From Peribacillus simplex (lineage in GTDB: Bacteria; Bacillota; Bacilli; Bacillales; DSM-1321), in NCBI RefSeq assembly GCF_030123325.1, contig NZ_CP126106.1, positions 2,694,001-2,758,000 of the forward strand: a stretch of 64,000 nucleotides of DNA, in the 5' to 3' direction. A program made the translations under genes and the position numbers. Shown here one piece after another: positions 54,333-62,005 of the stretch. The notes under the pieces are model-generated. The model had not been told where the DNA came from, made no database searches, and was given only the letters and a program-made list of their open reading frames with translations. The stretch's first letter is position 1. Every line of letters begins with the position of its first letter.

Positions 54333-54743
54333 ATGGAAACCAAAATAATGGAGCAGACATATCAACAAATTGCGAATACATTAATTAATATAATTCCAGA
54401 GGATTGGAAACAAATCTTTTTATACGCTGAATTTAGAGAAGGCTATAAAAAAGTTTTTTTCTATTATTACCCTGAAACTGGAGGGGAACCAGTATATAGT
54501 CTGAATATAACAGATTTATTTAATGTTGATGAGGAAGAGTTTGATGGGCTTGATGATGATTTGTATAATTGTTTTTCAAGATTGCGTGAAGAATTTAAGG
54601 AGCAAGAACAGGAATTATGGACAAACCTAACTTTCATTTTAGATAACACAGGAAAAATGAAAATAAATTATGGATATGAGGATATTTCAGAACTTAGCCC
54701 TGTAGAAAAACAAGATAAATGGGAAGCTGAATATCTAAAGTAA
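54333..54743 (+). CDS. second YezG-family immunity protein
   Basis: 136 residues, homologous to the protein at 51628 but well diverged: YQQIANTLINIIPEDWKQIFLYAEF, VFFYYYPE, WTNLTFILDNTGKMKINYGYEDIS. ATG 54333 directly follows the stop of the toxin remnant, with GGAGG in its last codons. It is probably kept as protection against rivals' toxins after loss of its own. Confidence 0.8.
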   Translation: METKIMEQTYQQIANTLINIIPEDWKQIFLYAEFREGYKKVFFYYYPETGGEPVYSLNITDLFNVDEEEFDGLDDDLYNCFSRLREEFKEQEQELWTNLTFILDNTGKMKINYGYEDISELSPVEKQDKWEAEYLK

Positions 54744-54759
54744 AACATTATATAGAATG

Positions 54760-54802
54760 AAACCCCTTGATTGGTTAAATACCTTTCAAGGTTTCTTTTT
54801 TT
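54760..54802 (+). terminator. terminator after the second YezG gene
   Basis: AAACC-CTTGA pairs with TCAAG-GTTT (two unpaired C), followed by a T-rich tail (CTTTTTTT). Confidence 0.65.
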
Positions 54803-54972
54803 GGGGAGCTACCTAGTGCCGAATAAATAGTTTGGTACTAAGAGAGTAGAGATAACACTTATTAGTTATAAATAATGTTTGACAAAAATTTATCCTACAT
54901 AAAAATCAACTTTAAAAACAGGTACCCTATTAAGCCCTATGGGTACCTCAGATAAAATGCCGTCAGGTCTAA

Positions 54973-55875
54973 AAAAGTGGTACAAAGTTCGTCCCTTACA
55001 GCAAGGAATTTGCGCAAAGGCAGGTTCAGAAGGCTCAAGATACAATAACAGACATAGCGAGATCAGGAAAAACCACGTTAAAAAATATAGGTGAAGAACT
55101 AAGTAAAAAAGAAATTCCTAAACGTATAAGTGTGGAACAAGTTTCCCTCGCAGGAGGACCAAACCTTCGCCAAGTTATGATGGAAAAGCAGACACTTAAG
55201 GAAGTCTATCAGAAATTTACGGTGAAGGATAGCAAAGTAGAGGGTGTTTCAGGGGAGAAGATTTCTAAGGGTACGGGTAATAGGGGGGCTGTAGTTCCAC
55301 CTGCCTTTAGACAAACTGAATTTGCTAGTTCGTATGAAGCGAGGCTTAATCAGACACCTGCATTAGAGAATTCAAAGGTTGAATTTGAGGGAATAAGGGG
55401 TGAATCTAAGGGAATACTTAAGCCGCCACCAGACCGTCAATTAAAACAAATTTTAGATGAAGTTGGGATTGATGGCATCCAATATAAAAATGCTGTTCCT
55501 GATTTTTCACCGACAGCAAAAGCACAAGTTGAAATCAACTATATGCTTGGAGGAAAAGGAACTTATGGAGGGAAAGCCAGACGCGCTAATTTTGTTCAAT
55601 CAGACCAAAAATTAGCTGATCAACTTAATAATTCACCTGAATTAGCAAGCCAATTTGGGATGGAGTCTGGTAAAATTAGTGCAAGAGATATAAAGAAATA
55701 TCGAGAAAATAATAAATTAACATGGCATGAATTAAATGATGTTAAAACAATGCAACTTGTGCCAACAAAAATAAATAGTGAATTCGGACATCTGGGTGGT
55801 GTAGGAGAAATAAATGCAGGAGCTTTTATACCTGGAGGGTTTGCTAATAAACAAAAAGAGGAGATTTTAAAATGA
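54973..55875 (+). pseudogene. orphan HNH-type toxin tip with linker remnant
   Basis: Open from 54973 to the stop at 55875. The front repeats the LXG linker (GTKFVPYSKEFAQRQVQKAQ), then changes to unrelated helical sequence. The first usable start is GTG 55132, without a good ribosome site. The C-terminal about 100 residues contain an HNH/WHH-like pattern, LTWHELNDVKTMQLVPTKIN and FGHLGGVGEINAG, typical of nuclease tips in Bacillus LXG and related toxins. The nuclease end looks complete, but the targeting domain is missing, so it cannot be exported by itself. The last codons overlap the immunity gene start (ATGA). Confidence 0.65.
54976..55040 (+). repeat. LXG linker repeat, copy 3 (partial)
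   Basis: 65 bases almost identical to 50873-50938, including AGTGGTACAAAGTTCGTCCC and GCAAGGAATTTGCGCAAAGG. Homology ends at the junction with the third tip. Confidence 0.85.
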
Positions 55876-56339
55876 CTATAAACGACCCAATTTTTGGTGA
55901 ACTTGAGTATGAGTATGGTTGGGCTAAGGATACCACTATTCATTTTTTTGGTAAAGAAACTGAGATATCTTTGATGATAGATGGTGAAGAAGATGGAAAG
56001 TTTGATGAAGAGCAGTATATGGCATATCAAGCATTAATGCAAAAATGGGAGGATTTACAGCTAAGTTTATTGCAATCAATTTTAGACTATTACAAACAAA
56101 AGCGACATGAACTAGGTTATGATATTGGATTAAATGAAAATTATCCATTAGTTGAAACAACTAATCAAATACTAGAAATGATAACTTTAGATGGAATTGT
56201 TGTTCCTTATGCGTATATTTTTGAGGGGCGAGATATTGGAATTACTTTTAATTGTACGTGGGATATAGAAAATGGATTAGGGCTTCGTCTATTAAATGAA
56301 AAAATAATTGAAGTAGGTTTCCAGGATGTTGCAATTTAA
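55872..56339 (+). CDS. DUF6985/DUF2004-like immunity protein
   Basis: 155 residues, acidic. It begins MTINDPIFGELEYEYGWAKDTTIHFFGKE and ends with a CTWDIENGLGLRLLNEKI...VGFQDVAI block, which I recognise from the DUF6985/DUF2004 family often found beside nuclease toxins. ATG 55872 overlaps the stop of the preceding tip, so it is its cognate immunity gene by position. It appears intact. Confidence 0.7.
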   Translation: MTINDPIFGELEYEYGWAKDTTIHFFGKETEISLMIDGEEDGKFDEEQYMAYQALMQKWEDLQLSLLQSILDYYKQKRHELGYDIGLNENYPLVETTNQILEMITLDGIVVPYAYIFEGRDIGITFNCTWDIENGLGLRLLNEKIIEVGFQDVAI

Positions 56340-56884
56340 AATCGGCTGTTAAAAAGTAAAGACTCATGATGGTAGTACCATCAAAGAGTATTACGTGCAA
56401 TGATAGAATAGAAAAAGAAGTATGAGCTTAGGTGATATGACATTTTAACTGGGCGATGAAATATAAAGACATTTATTGTATATTAAACTAACGAACTCGT
56501 ACAAACTCGTAAGTTTTAACGTAGTAGTTGTCACGACATATGCCAAAGTTAAGGTCTTTTCATTGTTGATATGAATATCAGTTAGATTTAGATTTAACAC
56601 TTGATTGCCTTTTAGGCACAGGTGCTTTTTGTTTTTCTAAGAAGAAATTCAAGTATAAAACACATTAAAGGAAACGATGGCTACGCTAATTTGGAAATCC
56701 CAGCTTATCCAAGCGACAAAGACCGAACAAGCCTTTTTCGAAGAAATGCTAAAAAAATTGGCTTATTATCTCATTCTTTCGTTAGTGCAAACCTTTGTGT
56801 CACATTTACATGATGATATTCTTCACCTTACCTAAAACGGCTTCTTCACTTTTTAATATAGCGAAATTGTTTATCAAAGATCAT

Positions 56885-57118
56885 CCAACACAACCTTTAA
56901 AACTTACTGATGCAGCGAGTCATTTTCATATGTTTGGTCGGCACTTGTCTCGGATATTAGTCTTGGAATCAGGTGTAAGTTACTCAGAGTTTGTTCAGAA
57001 TGAGAGAATACAGGGAGCTGCGACCATAATAAAAACAACAGATTTATCCATTAAAAATAATTCGGAAGAAAGCAGTACGTACCGTTTATTATTTTTTGAG
57101 CCACTAATGCCTGTATAA
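56885..57118 (+). pseudogene. fragment of an AraC-family regulator
   Basis: The frame encodes LKLTDAASHFHMFGRHLSRILVLESGVSYSEFVQNERIQGAATIIKTTDLSI, which follows the AraC double helix-turn-helix through its first HTH and the linker helix. After NNSEE the match ends in unrelated codons. The frame opens at 56795 but has no ribosome site. Confidence 0.55.
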
Positions 57119-57294
57119 GCCTGTTTCGAAATGTAATGAACGTTATAAACCAGCTAACAAGATTAAAAATCCTTTTTTTAACTTTTTCTTATATTTCTTC
57201 CTTCCTGTATTATAGTTATACTTCCAAATTTGAGTTCAAATAAATATGACCTCTCTTTTAATATCTCATAATATAATTATGTAAACAGATAAGA

Positions 57295-57655
57295 ACTGGA
57301 AAATTGGCAAAAGAGTTTAACTATTCTATTCCTGATCCTTTACCGGAATCAATAGCAACACCGTTAACAGTTGGAAATATGAAAATCGAAGCATACTTCC
57401 CCGGAGAAACCCAACATGGCTGCCAAAGTATAATTTCTAATTTGTTGACATGATTTTCTTGCTGGAACAAAAGAATTCAGGAATCATCGATGAAGCGAAC
57501 ATGGAAGCATGGCTAAATACGATGAAGAAAGAAATTAATATATGTATCTAAAGATGCGAAAAACGACATACAAATTGGGGAGATTTCAGTTTGCTTTAAA
57601 TACATTGGAAATCATCCAGAATCATGGAAATGAATTAATTTGCATTCACTTCTAA
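57295..57655 (+). pseudogene. broken subclass B1 metallo-beta-lactamase gene (BcII-like)
   Basis: Translation gives TGKLAKEFNYSIPDPLPESIATPLTVGNMKIEAYFPGE and, after shifts and a stop, SGIIDEANMEAWLNTMKKE and pieces WGDFSLL, NTLEIIQNHG. These follow the second half of BcII: TAELAKK.GY, the strand GNxKVETFYPG, the DAN...W segment after the zinc cysteine and the GHG-GDxxLL-HTL end. The N-terminal half with HxHxD is absent, and the region of the zinc ligand after FYPG (GHT) reads TQHG. It cannot be active. Confidence 0.72.
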
Positions 57656-57721
57656 ACTTTTAGCAACTTGTCCACACCTTCCAACAGTCCATGCATATAC
57701 AATAGTAAGGAGGGTGTTAGG

Positions 57722-57847
57722 ATGGAGATAAATTGTTGTTATGAGGAAAAATGTTATGAGGAAAATGATCCCAGTACAGTATGGTTTCCTGGGAAACATT
57801 GTAAATGTAAATGCAAATGCAAAAAGGACAAGCGCCGTAACCATTAA
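57722..57847 (+). CDS. 41-residue cysteine- and lysine-rich peptide
   Basis: ATG 57722 follows AAGGAGGG; stop at 57847; a terminator follows within 45 bases. The peptide has eight or so cysteines or their neighbours in a striking pattern: a C-C pair at 5-6, Cys11, then C-K-C-K-C-K-C at 27-33 and a basic tail KKDKRRNH. It has no signal peptide. Small Cys/Lys-rich proteins of spore formers are often coat or metal-binding proteins; this one I do not recognise. Confidence 0.6.
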   Translation: MEINCCYEEKCYEENDPSTVWFPGKHCKCKCKCKKDKRRNH

Positions 57848-58358
57848 TCACTAAAAGAATGAAGCAACGTAAAAAGTTGTTCAACAGAGGCAGTCCTTGT
57901 GGCTGCCTTTTTTATTTGGACATGCAGTTGTAGATTAGGATGTATTAGTGCAAATATAAAGATGAAAAAACACTCAACCGTGATGACTGAATGATTATAA
58001 GCCAGTTTTTCTTAAGGTTGGAGGTTGAAAATACGAAACAAAACGAATAAAAATTAATCGAAAGCTGGTTGAGGTTTGGCGAAGTGTGCTGGAGGCTGGA
58101 TGATTTTTGGAACTGACGCTGTGACTTTAGGAGATTATTTGCATCTGTTTTAGAGTATATGTTGCACGATAAGTAAATTTCATAAGAACAATTTTGTAGC
58201 TTTAAAATAAAGATCGGCCAAATGGAAAAACCCCATTTTGGATCGATTCAAAAATGGAGTTACTTTATTTCGCTAAGTATGAGCTTTTTATAAGTTGATT
58301 AAATGTCCCTCCTGTTTAAATGGAAGGATATTTTAATCGAGGTGTATCCTACATAAAA
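57848..58358. other. gene-free stretch
   Basis: Contains the terminator above. Around 58070-58150 there is a short open piece (WMIFGTDAVTLGDYLHLF) that looks like coding debris but was not identified. Nothing else seen. Confidence 0.4.
57889..57913 (+). terminator. rho-independent terminator after the cysteine-rich peptide gene
   Basis: GGCAG(T)CC pairs with GGCTGCC, one bulged T, followed by a T run. Confidence 0.8.
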
Positions 58359-58640
58359 TTATAGTCTAACCTTAACCTCAGTGCCGTCCTTAGCTTTGAC
58401 ATCCACTAGCACGATCCCTTTATAATTTTTCAGTTCCTTGACGATAGGCTTTAGCGTTTTTTTGTCTATTAGTGGAAAGGTAAAGTCCAGTTTTTTTCTT
58501 TCGAAGTGCTCTTTTGTCCATTTGTTTGCATTTTGCTGAAAAAATTTTGAAGACAAAATTGAAATAACGATGTTTAAAATAGCATATGGAATTGGGATGG
58601 AAAACCGAACGTCTTTTGCTTTCACTTTTACATGCATCAT
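58359..58640 (-). CDS. small YvlB-like/unknown protein, third gene of the DUF2089 operon
   Basis: 93 residues from ATG 58640 (start choice uncertain; an adjacent ATG is at 58637). It begins 10 bases after the stop of the upstream gene. It resembles the core of that gene's product: VKVKAKDVRFSIPIPYAILNIVISIL aligns with LKIRVVSAQNDNVTVNLPIKLVKVVL, and VDVKAKDGTEVKVRL with VDIKSANGDTVSVII. The two are therefore probably an ancient tandem duplication. Function unknown. Confidence 0.6.
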   Translation of the reverse strand: MMHVKVKAKDVRFSIPIPYAILNIVISILSSKFFQQNANKWTKEHFERKKLDFTFPLIDKKTLKPIVKELKNYKGIVLVDVKAKDGTEVKVRL

Positions 58641-58650
58641 AAGCGAATCA

Positions 58651-59040
58651 CTAATCAATGATGACCGAAACGGTATCCCCGTTTGCCGATTTAATATCAA
58701 CAATTTGGCCATCCAATTCGTTTTCGATTGCTTCAATAATAAGGTTTATGTTTATATCTTTAACGTATTTTTCCGATTGAGGAATACTAGCTGCGATGCT
58801 GTGTCCAGCCATTAATACGACCTTGACGAGTTTTATGGGCAAATTGACCGTTACGTTATCATTTTGGGCTGATACAACACGAATTTTTAATGTTTTATCC
58901 AAATATTTAGTCGGTTTTTCAAAAAGCTTATTACCTGTTTCTTCTTTCTCTTTTAGTACTTGAATCAGTTCTGATCCCTTATCTGCATCAATCTTCCCTT
59001 CTTGAACCATTGTTAACACTCTTGTAATTTCCTCTTTCAT
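58651..59040 (-). CDS. SHOCT-like/YvlB N-terminal domain protein
   Basis: 129 residues. The first 40 (EEITRVLTMVQEGKIDADKGSELIQVLK) form the short helical module found at the ends of YvlB and DUF2089 proteins. The rest is a beta-rich domain with TLKIRVVSAQNDNVTVNLPIKLV and IVDIKSANGDTVSVIID. ATG 59040 follows AGGAGG and lies 13 bases after the DUF2089 stop. Confidence 0.7.
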   Translation of the reverse strand: MKEEITRVLTMVQEGKIDADKGSELIQVLKEKEETGNKLFEKPTKYLDKTLKIRVVSAQNDNVTVNLPIKLVKVVLMAGHSIAASIPQSEKYVKDININLIIEAIENELDGQIVDIKSANGDTVSVIID

Positions 59041-59053
59041 GATAAATTCCTCC

Positions 59054-59419
59054 TTATTCCTCTTTTAAGAGCTTTATAGCTTCTTCTGGTGTGATTTCGC
59101 CATTTTCCAACATGGTGACAACTTTTTTCTCGTCTAATTCATTTTTCTTCTTCTGTACATATCCAAGGGATGAAATGATGTCTGTTAGCTTGCCTCGAAC
59201 CGTTGGATACGAAATCCCCAGTTCCTTTTCAACTTCTTTGATATTCCCTCTGCATGTTAAAAATACTTCTACAAAATGAAGCTGATCATTTGATAAGGAT
59301 GCCAGCTTAGATAATTCAAACTCATTTTCAATCGTAGTGTGACAATGAGAGCACTGCAACTTTGTAATTTTCAATGTTTCACTGCAGACAGGACAATTTG
59401 TGATTACTTTATAAGCCAT
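59054..59419 (-). CDS. DUF2089 family protein, predicted zinc-ribbon/HTH regulator
   Basis: 121 residues. The N-terminal zinc ribbon has CPVC and CSHC (Cys9, Cys12, Cys23, Cys26). A sigma-region-4-like HTH follows at about 45-90 (GNIKEVEKELGISYPTVRGKLTDII). A short C-terminal helical module (KKVVTMLENGEITPEEAIKLLKE) matches the start of the next protein. These features suggest a DNA-binding regulator whose effector side is the shared module. ATG 59419 follows GAAAGGA. It is first in a three-gene operon with a long palindrome upstream. Confidence 0.8.
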   Translation of the reverse strand: MAYKVITNCPVCSETLKITKLQCSHCHTTIENEFELSKLASLSNDQLHFVEVFLTCRGNIKEVEKELGISYPTVRGKLTDIISSLGYVQKKKNELDEKKVVTMLENGEITPEEAIKLLKEE

Positions 59420-59948
59420 AATGAAATTCCTTTCTTTTATTTGATTCGATTATATAACAAGGTATTGAAAATATAAATAATAATATTGAAAATTTTAACC
59501 AAAAAAATCAATAATATTAATTTATTATTTAATATTATTGATTATCTGTTTCCGTTATTCAGTCAAGTATTATATTTACCATAGTGTATAAATACATAAT
59601 GAGCACGATTACATAGACTAAGAGATGCTGAATAATAATCCCTGGATATTTGATATTAATATTCCACCTAAGGATGATTCAGCAGTCGTAGAATTGATGT
59701 ATTATTTAATGATAGAACTTGAAAATTACGTAGTCTATATTTTAGTTATTCCAGAATAGGGTGCTATTGTTGAATAAAACTTAGATTTTTAAAAGACTTT
59801 ATTGTTATATTTTTTTAGGACAGTGAAGGATACTATATCGAAAATTGAACGACTATATTTTAACCCCGTCCTAAATCTAGAACGGGGTCTACTTAGCCTG
59901 TTTTTCCTGTATAATAATACTATATTTTACTTTCAGGAGGAATTATTT
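59420..59948. other. divergent intergenic region
   Basis: Holds the palindromic operator region of the DUF2089 operon and, at 59863-59888, a separate hairpin with ACCCCGT/ACGGGGT arms about 60 bases before the small membrane-protein gene. The second hairpin has no T run, so it is more likely regulatory than a terminator. Confidence 0.5.
59479..59543. promoter_or_regulatory. 38-bp palindrome and third half-site upstream of the DUF2089 operon
   Basis: AATCAATAATATTAA (59506-59520) and TTAATATTATTGATT (59529-59543) are perfect 15-bp inverted arms 8 bases apart. AATAATATTGA at 59479-59489 is a third near-copy of the half-site. The minus-strand -10 TATAAT lies close by at about 59454-59449. The layout suits an autoregulatory operator. 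Confidence 0.6.
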
Positions 59949-60107
59949 ATGGACCAAGCCAGCAGTTTAATAGGGCTATTTGCAATCATACCGATTTTGT
60001 TTTATCTGGGACTTATTGTTTTAAGTGTTTATTTCATTATTAAGATAATAAAATTCATCAATGCAAAGACAAGATTAGATCAAGAAAGAAATGAAAAAGC
60101 TGGATGA
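59949..60107 (+). CDS. small single-span membrane protein
   Basis: 52 residues from ATG 59949, seven bases after CAGGAGG; the frame opens further upstream at 59802 without support. One long hydrophobic segment (about 7-34, LIGLFAIIPILFYLGLIVLSVYFII) is followed by a charged tail. Function unknown. Confidence 0.65.
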   Translation: MDQASSLIGLFAIIPILFYLGLIVLSVYFIIKIIKFINAKTRLDQERNEKAG

Positions 60108-60165
60108 ATTGATAAAGGTTATTGGAAAAGGTAAAGATAAAGAAAATCAAAATAATCCTTTATAA
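60091..60165 (+). CDS. possible 24-codon peptide overlapping the previous gene
   Basis: ATG 60091 lies inside the end of the 52-codon gene in another frame and encodes M-K-K-L-D-E-L-I-K-V-I-G-K-G-K-D-K and a polar tail. AAGAAAG is a weak ribosome site. It could be a coupled peptide or the frameshifted tail of the membrane protein. Confidence 0.3.
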   Translation: MKKLDELIKVIGKGKDKENQNNPL

Positions 60166-60168
60166 AAT

Positions 60169-60206
60169 AAAAGCACAATCCCATTAAGGGGTGTGCTTTT
60201 GTTTTT
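60169..60206 (+). terminator. rho-independent terminator
   Basis: AAAAGCACA and TGTGCTTTT form the stem, extended by CCC/GGG, with further T residues after. Confidence 0.8.
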
Positions 60207-60331
60207 TACCAGAATTGTATGGATGATGAACCCAAACTAAATCAACATAAAAGGACGTTTTATTGTAACGTCAAGGTAGGTGTACAAGCATTCCCTAATA
60301 AGTACCATAACATATTAGGAGGTGATAAAAA

Positions 60332-61294
60332 TTGGCAGTTAAATTAGAAACTTTATTGGATCGTTCGGAAAAGAATATGGGCAGCGGAATTCATCCAGTC
60401 GTAAAAGAATCAGCATTGGAAATGGTTAAACGGGCATACGAAGAAGGCATTTTTGTCCAAATCAGCGCAGGTTATCGGTCTATGGAAGATCAAGCAAAGC
60501 TATATGGTCAAGGTCGCCTAGGTTATATCTACGATGGTAAAAACTATAGTGATTTATCGAAACCGAGAGTGACCAATGCTATGCCAGGCCAATCTTACCA
60601 TAACTATGGACTAGCCATTGATTACTTCATAGTCAGCGATAATGGAAAGAATGCCATATGGACTGTTGATGCAAAATGGAAACGTGTAGCGGCCATTGGT
60701 AAAACCTTGGGCTTTGCATGGGGCGGGGATTGGTCAAGCTTGAAAGATTATCCGCACTTGGATATGACGGGCGGACTAACTTATTCTCAGCTAAAAGCGG
60801 GAACAAAGCCTAGACTGATATCAAAAGTGAATGGAACCACGCCACCAGCAACACAAGTCGAATCGGATGTCATTATAAAAGATACGCCTGCAAAGGACAG
60901 CGGCAATCCGGCTATCAAGTCCATCCAAAGTACATTAAATAGCCGGTATAATGCAAAAATAGATGTTGATGGTTATTATGGTCCTAATACTAAAACAGCT
61001 TTGATAAAGGGTTTTCAAACCGAATTGAATAAACAATACGGTGCAAAGATCAATGTTGATGGAATATGGGGACCCCAAACAAAAGCGGCATCACCTAATG
61101 TTAGGGAAGGGGCGAAAGGGAATATCACCTATATCCTTCAAGCTGCACTTTATTTGGAAGGGCAAAATCCACATGGCATGGATGGCATCTTTGGAAGCGG
61201 AACGGAAATAGCGGTTAAGGCATTTCAAAGGGCCGAGGGGATACCTGCAGACGGTATTGCAGGTGAAAATACCTTTGCAAAACTATTTAAATAA
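60332..61294 (+). CDS. M15 L-alanyl-D-glutamate peptidase with peptidoglycan-binding repeats (endolysin-like)
   Basis: 320 residues from TTG 60332, preceded by a perfect GGAGGTGAT. The N-terminal M15 peptidase domain (about 1-160) has ISAGYRSMEDQAKLY, the zinc ligands in SYHNYGLAIDY and the third in YPHLDM, as in phage L-Ala-D-Glu peptidases and CwlK. The C-terminal part carries two to three peptidoglycan-binding repeats (VDGYYGPNTKTALIKGFQ, VDGIWGPQTKAA, MDGIFGSGTEIAVKAFQ). No signal peptide is present, so release may need lysis or another route. Single gene with a strong terminator. Confidence 0.88.
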   Translation: MAVKLETLLDRSEKNMGSGIHPVVKESALEMVKRAYEEGIFVQISAGYRSMEDQAKLYGQGRLGYIYDGKNYSDLSKPRVTNAMPGQSYHNYGLAIDYFIVSDNGKNAIWTVDAKWKRVAAIGKTLGFAWGGDWSSLKDYPHLDMTGGLTYSQLKAGTKPRLISKVNGTTPPATQVESDVIIKDTPAKDSGNPAIKSIQSTLNSRYNAKIDVDGYYGPNTKTALIKGFQTELNKQYGAKINVDGIWGPQTKAASPNVREGAKGNITYILQAALYLEGQNPHGMDGIFGSGTEIAVKAFQRAEGIPADGIAGENTFAKLFK

Positions 61295-61338
61295 TATATG
61301 AGAATAAAACTATAATGCTTAAATGCAATTGGCTTAGG

Positions 61339-61369
61339 AAAAAAGCCCTAAAAATGAGGGCTTTTTTTG
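61339..61369 (+). terminator. rho-independent terminator of the M15 peptidase gene
   Basis: AAAAGCCCT pairs with AGGGCTTTT, followed by a T run. Confidence 0.9.
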
Positions 61370-61404
61370 TTTGAATAAAAAATGGTTTTATAATGGCAGT
61401 TTTT

Positions 61405-61719
61405 TTAAAAGTAAATATCCCAATCGTTCAAGAAACGTAGTATAAGAAAAGTAAGAATACATACTGGGACAAGAAATGTGACCGCATTTACGATATGGAA
61501 GTACTTTAATGTGGAATGCTTTATACCCTTGACTTTAATCACTAAATAAAAGAATGATAAGGTTGCAATAATTGGGCATAGCAAACCAAGATCTGTTAAA
61601 ATCCTTGAAATTGGATAGTTCATGGTACTAAGTCCAATAAGGAATGAAGCAAGGCAGATAATATTGATAACCGACAAAATGGTTGGTATTAATAATAAGT
61701 TCTTTTTTACTGTCTCCAT
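61405..61719 (-). CDS. small membrane protein of unknown function
   Basis: 104 residues from ATG 61719, eight bases after GGAGGTG; the frame continues upstream to 61770 without a ribosome site. Three hydrophobic segments (about 8-30, 37-60 and 73-97). No family recognised. Confidence 0.6.
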   Translation of the reverse strand: METVKKNLLLIPTILSVINIICLASFLIGLSTMNYPISRILTDLGLLCPIIATLSFFYLVIKVKGIKHSTLKYFHIVNAVTFLVPVCILTFLILRFLNDWDIYF

Positions 61720-62005
61720 CAATTTCACCTCCAGACTGATAATCCCACGCGATATTCTTATGATATCCACTGATCAGGTAGTAAGGCAAGGTTAAGGCTT
61801 TGTTAAAAGTAAAGGTTGATTTACTGAGTACAAAGAGAAAATATCCAAAAGTTGTCCTTTCACAAAAATGAATTGTAATATTTATCGAGCATTTATTCTC
61901 ATTTTCGTTCACTTAAAATTGACTGAAATATAATAGTCTTTTTAATTTTCCAACACATTTAGACAATAAAGTTAAAGGTGGACATAACTTTATTGGAGGA
62001 AAAAG

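Larger units (their letters stand above)
56340..57721. other. region of gene debris downstream of the toxin array
   Basis: Holds a half copy of the array terminator (AAAGTTAAGGTCTTTTCATTGTTGA-like, 56545-56570), a palindrome TGATGGT-AGT-ACCATCA at 56367-56383, a partial AraC-type coding sequence and a metallo-beta-lactamase wreck. A 63-codon frame at 56622-56813 was not identified. Confidence 0.55.

Noticed and set aside
48928..56339. prophage as the source of the toxin region
   Set aside because: No integrase, capsid, tail or replication genes; the operon order matches the chromosomal LXG/type VII arrangement.
56622..56813. 63-codon plus-strand frame as a gene
   Set aside because: No ribosome site and no family; probably debris near the AraC fragment.
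57635..57844. 69-codon minus-strand frame
   Set aside because: Antisense to the cysteine-rich peptide gene, which has a much better ribosome site and a terminator.
59949..61294. 52-residue membrane protein as holin for the M15 peptidase
   Set aside because: A strong terminator and 225 bases separate the two genes, so there is no operon support.
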